Assembly: GCF_008801695.1 (NCBI RefSeq)
Contig: NZ_VZPF01000035.1
Location: forward strand, 1-47,724
Direction: 5' to 3'
Origin: Pantoea stewartii subsp. stewartii
GTDB lineage: Bacteria; Pseudomonadota; Gammaproteobacteria; Enterobacterales; Enterobacteriaceae
DNA: 47,724 bases
The position numbers were made by a program, and so were the translations under genes. This document shows positions 46,276 through 47,724 of this stretch, in pieces; position 1 is the stretch's first letter; every line of letters begins with the position of its first letter. The notes beneath the pieces were generated by a model. The model saw nothing but the letters and a program-made list of their open reading frames with translations. It did no database searches and was not told the origin of the DNA.

Positions 46276-47069
46276 ATGGCAATCACTTCTCTGAAAACCC
46301 GTTTACACAAAGCGTTAGCGCTGGCCCTCCTGGCTGGCTGCGCGTTTGGCGCCCAGGCGAAAATTGAGCAGGTTCGCTTCGCTGTTGATCCCACCTATCC
46401 CCCTTTTGAATCCAAAACGCCGCAGGGGAAGCTGGTCGGCTTTGATATCGATTTAGGTAACGCGCTGTGCGCGCAGATGCAGGCCAAATGTGTCTGGGTG
46501 GAGAGCCAGTTCGACGGGATGATTCCGGCGCTTAAAGCGCGTAAATTCGACGCCATTCTGTCTGATATGGGCACGAAGAGCGACTGAAGCAAATCGACTT
46601 TACCGTGCCGCTGTACGATACGCACACCCAGCTTATCGCGCGTAAGGGGTCGGGCCTGTTGCCCACCCCGGAATCGCTGAAAGGCAAAACCGTAGGCGTA
46701 GAACAAGGCACTGTGCAGGAGCGTTATGCCCGGGCAAAATGGCAACCTTTTGGCGTGACGGTCGTGCCCTATGGCGATCAGGCGCAGGTTGAAAGTGATC
46801 TGGTGGCCGGGCGCCTTGATGCGGTCTTTACCGATGCGGCTCAGGCGGCAAACGGTTTTCTCAAACAACCTCAGGGCAGCGCGTTTGAACTGGCCGGGCC
46901 GATTGTGAAAGACCCGATCATCGGGCCGGGCACGGCGATTGGCCTGTGTAAAGGCGATACCGAACTGAAAACTGCGCTGGATGATGCCTTCGCTGCCATT
47001 AAGAAAAATGGCACCTTTGACAAACTGCAAAAGAAATATTTCGCCACGGATATTTCCATTCAACCGTAA
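46276..47069 (+). pseudogene. Periplasmic basic amino-acid binding protein (HisJ/ArgT-like), frameshifted
   Basis: The N-terminal part has a signal peptide (LALALLAGCAFGAQA) and FAVDPTYPPFESKTPQGK, GFDIDLGNAL, typical of SBP family 3 proteins for lysine, arginine, ornithine or histidine. The frame ends at TGA after LSDMGTKSD. The rest continues in another frame from QIDFTVPLYDTHTQLIARKG to KKYFATDISIQP. Compared with the expected SMSITEERLKQIDFT, about four bases are missing at 46573-46576. Both parts are otherwise well preserved, so the mutation is recent or an assembly error. Confidence 0.88.
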
Positions 47070-47175
47070 CGTCAGGGCAGGCTTTTTCCCCCTCCTCCGC
47101 CTGCATGACTATACTCAATGATTTTATGGGCGGCATTTGTCCGCCCCTGAACCGACAAAAGGACATTAACACGGT

Positions 47176-47259
47176 ATGTACCAACAACATCACCCTTTGT
47201 TAAGCGCCTCTCTCGGCACCCAGCGTGAAATTATCAGTTTTCATTTTGGCGATGACTAA
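47176..47259 (+). pseudogene. 5' fragment of a gene resembling M14/succinylglutamate desuccinylase-type peptidases
   Basis: A 27-codon frame, starting MYQQHHPLLSASLGTQREII, looks like the N-terminus of an enterobacterial M14-type metallopeptidase. The family assignment is from memory and tentative. A stop and then a copy of the 173-bp element follow at once, and nothing resembling the rest of the gene is seen beyond it, so the remainder has probably been lost. Confidence 0.45.
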
Positions 47260-47264
47260 ATAAC

Positions 47265-47437
47265 GGCTTTGTTGAATAAATGGATTTTATGCTGTGGTAC
47301 TATGAAAACGGTTGTTTCAGATAACATAAAATCAATGCATTACATGCTTGCGTATGACGGTGTTCTGTCTGGCATCAGCGTTTTCTACCAAAACAGTGCA
47401 GACAAAACAGAATGATTACCTATTATTCAATAAAGCC
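47265..47437 (+). mobile_element. 173-bp IS903-type MITE, copy 6
   Basis: Full length, with one change in the right terminal repeat (AATAAAGCC instead of AACAAAGCC). Left flank CTAAATAAC and right flank GAGTTTACC do not match. It separates a truncated gene from an IS630-family element, consistent with a deletion at this place. Confidence 0.92.
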
Positions 47438-47469
47438 GAGTTTACCCCTAAATAACTGCTCGGAATAGT

Positions 47470-47724
47470 AGTTCCCTTAGAGGGAACTCAGTCCGGTTTA
47501 TGCGATCTGATCAATCGCTGAATATCCCAAATCACCAGCCGGACTGAGCAATGTCGATCATAGCACCAATACCCAGAACCGAACGACGCCTGATGCAGAA
47601 AACTATCCATAAAACAAAGGACAAAAACCACGCCCGGCGGCTCACCGCCATGCTGATGCTGCATCGTGGTGACACCGTCAGTCATGTTGCCAGAACACTC
47701 TGCTGTGCCCGCTCATCGATTGGT
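47470..47724 (+). mobile_element. IS630-family element, left part
   Basis: The transposase start at 47551 and the inverted repeats before it (AGTTCCCT/AGGGAACT at 47470-47488; CTCAGTCCGG/CCGGACTGAG at 47487-47548) look like the end of an IS630-family insertion sequence. The exact terminal base and TA target cannot be set by eye. The element runs off the window. Confidence 0.7.
47551..47724 (+). CDS. IS630-family transposase, N-terminal part (runs off window)
   Basis: 58 codons to the window end. MSIIAPIPRTERRLMQKTIH, then ARRLTAMLMLHRGDTVSHVA and RTLCCARSSIG form the N-terminal helix-turn-helix domain typical of enterobacterial IS630-family (Tc1/mariner-like) transposases. The DDE domain would follow beyond the window. 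Confidence 0.85.
   Translation, partial: MSIIAPIPRTERRLMQKTIHKTKDKNHARRLTAMLMLHRGDTVSHVARTLCCARSSIG

Overview
The window looks like chromosome from an enterobacterium of the Erwinia/Pantoea type or a close relative. The histidine operon, its six-histidine leader, and the yeeX–yeeA–dacD–sbcB–plaP–yeeZ–his gene order follow the Escherichia coli his neighbourhood. Core genes are GC-rich with tightly packed operons. Several accessory blocks break this backbone. Species assignment is inference.

Positions 1 to about 8.77 kb hold the early end of a Mu-like transposable prophage whose remainder lies off the left edge. On the minus strand it runs ner, MuA transposase, MuB ATPase, then small early genes including a DUF3164 gene, an ANR-type regulator, a DUF2786 gene and an HD-domain hydrolase. 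The divergent repressor is of the cleavable XRE-S24 type and faces three copies of a 10-bp candidate operator. The prophage ends inside a family-8 glycosyltransferase gene, of which only the 3' part remains. From 9.3 to 14 kb there is a frameshifted Gfo/Idh/MocA oxidoreductase, a tRNA-Asn, a SymE-like toxin gene, and a decayed type VI secretion (T6SS) remnant (hcp plus a linked gene).

From 14.3 to 25.3 kb lie a flavin oxidoreductase, a ketopantoate reductase-like gene, an orphan LacI homologue, then yeeX, yeeA, dacD and sbcB. A gene-poor 3-kb AT-rich insertion separates dacD from sbcB and carries three small unknown genes. From 25.3 to 31.4 kb is a complete four-carbon sugar-acid cluster: transporter, OtnI, OtnC, OtnK, LtnD and the DeoR regulator YgbI. 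From 31.5 to 37.4 kb is putrescine uptake and catabolism: plaP with an upstream yoeI-like ORF, puuA, puuD, puuR and puuB. puuA has lost a catalytic segment. yeeZ and the complete hisL-GDCBHAFI operon follow, then a YbaK-like deacylase, a frameshifted amino-acid binding protein gene, a gene fragment, and the start of an IS630-family element.

The feature that ties the window together is a 173-bp non-autonomous element present six times. Its ends match IS903 (IS5 family), three copies have 9-bp target duplications, and each copy contains a conserved 37-codon ORF ending in an ATGA stop/restart. It has broken or trimmed the DUF3164 gene, hcp, the hcp-linked gene and apparently a peptidase-like gene. 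Copies without matching flanks mark likely deletions. Many genes here are decaying: glycosyltransferase, oxidoreductase, hcp, puuA, binding protein and peptidase-like fragment.
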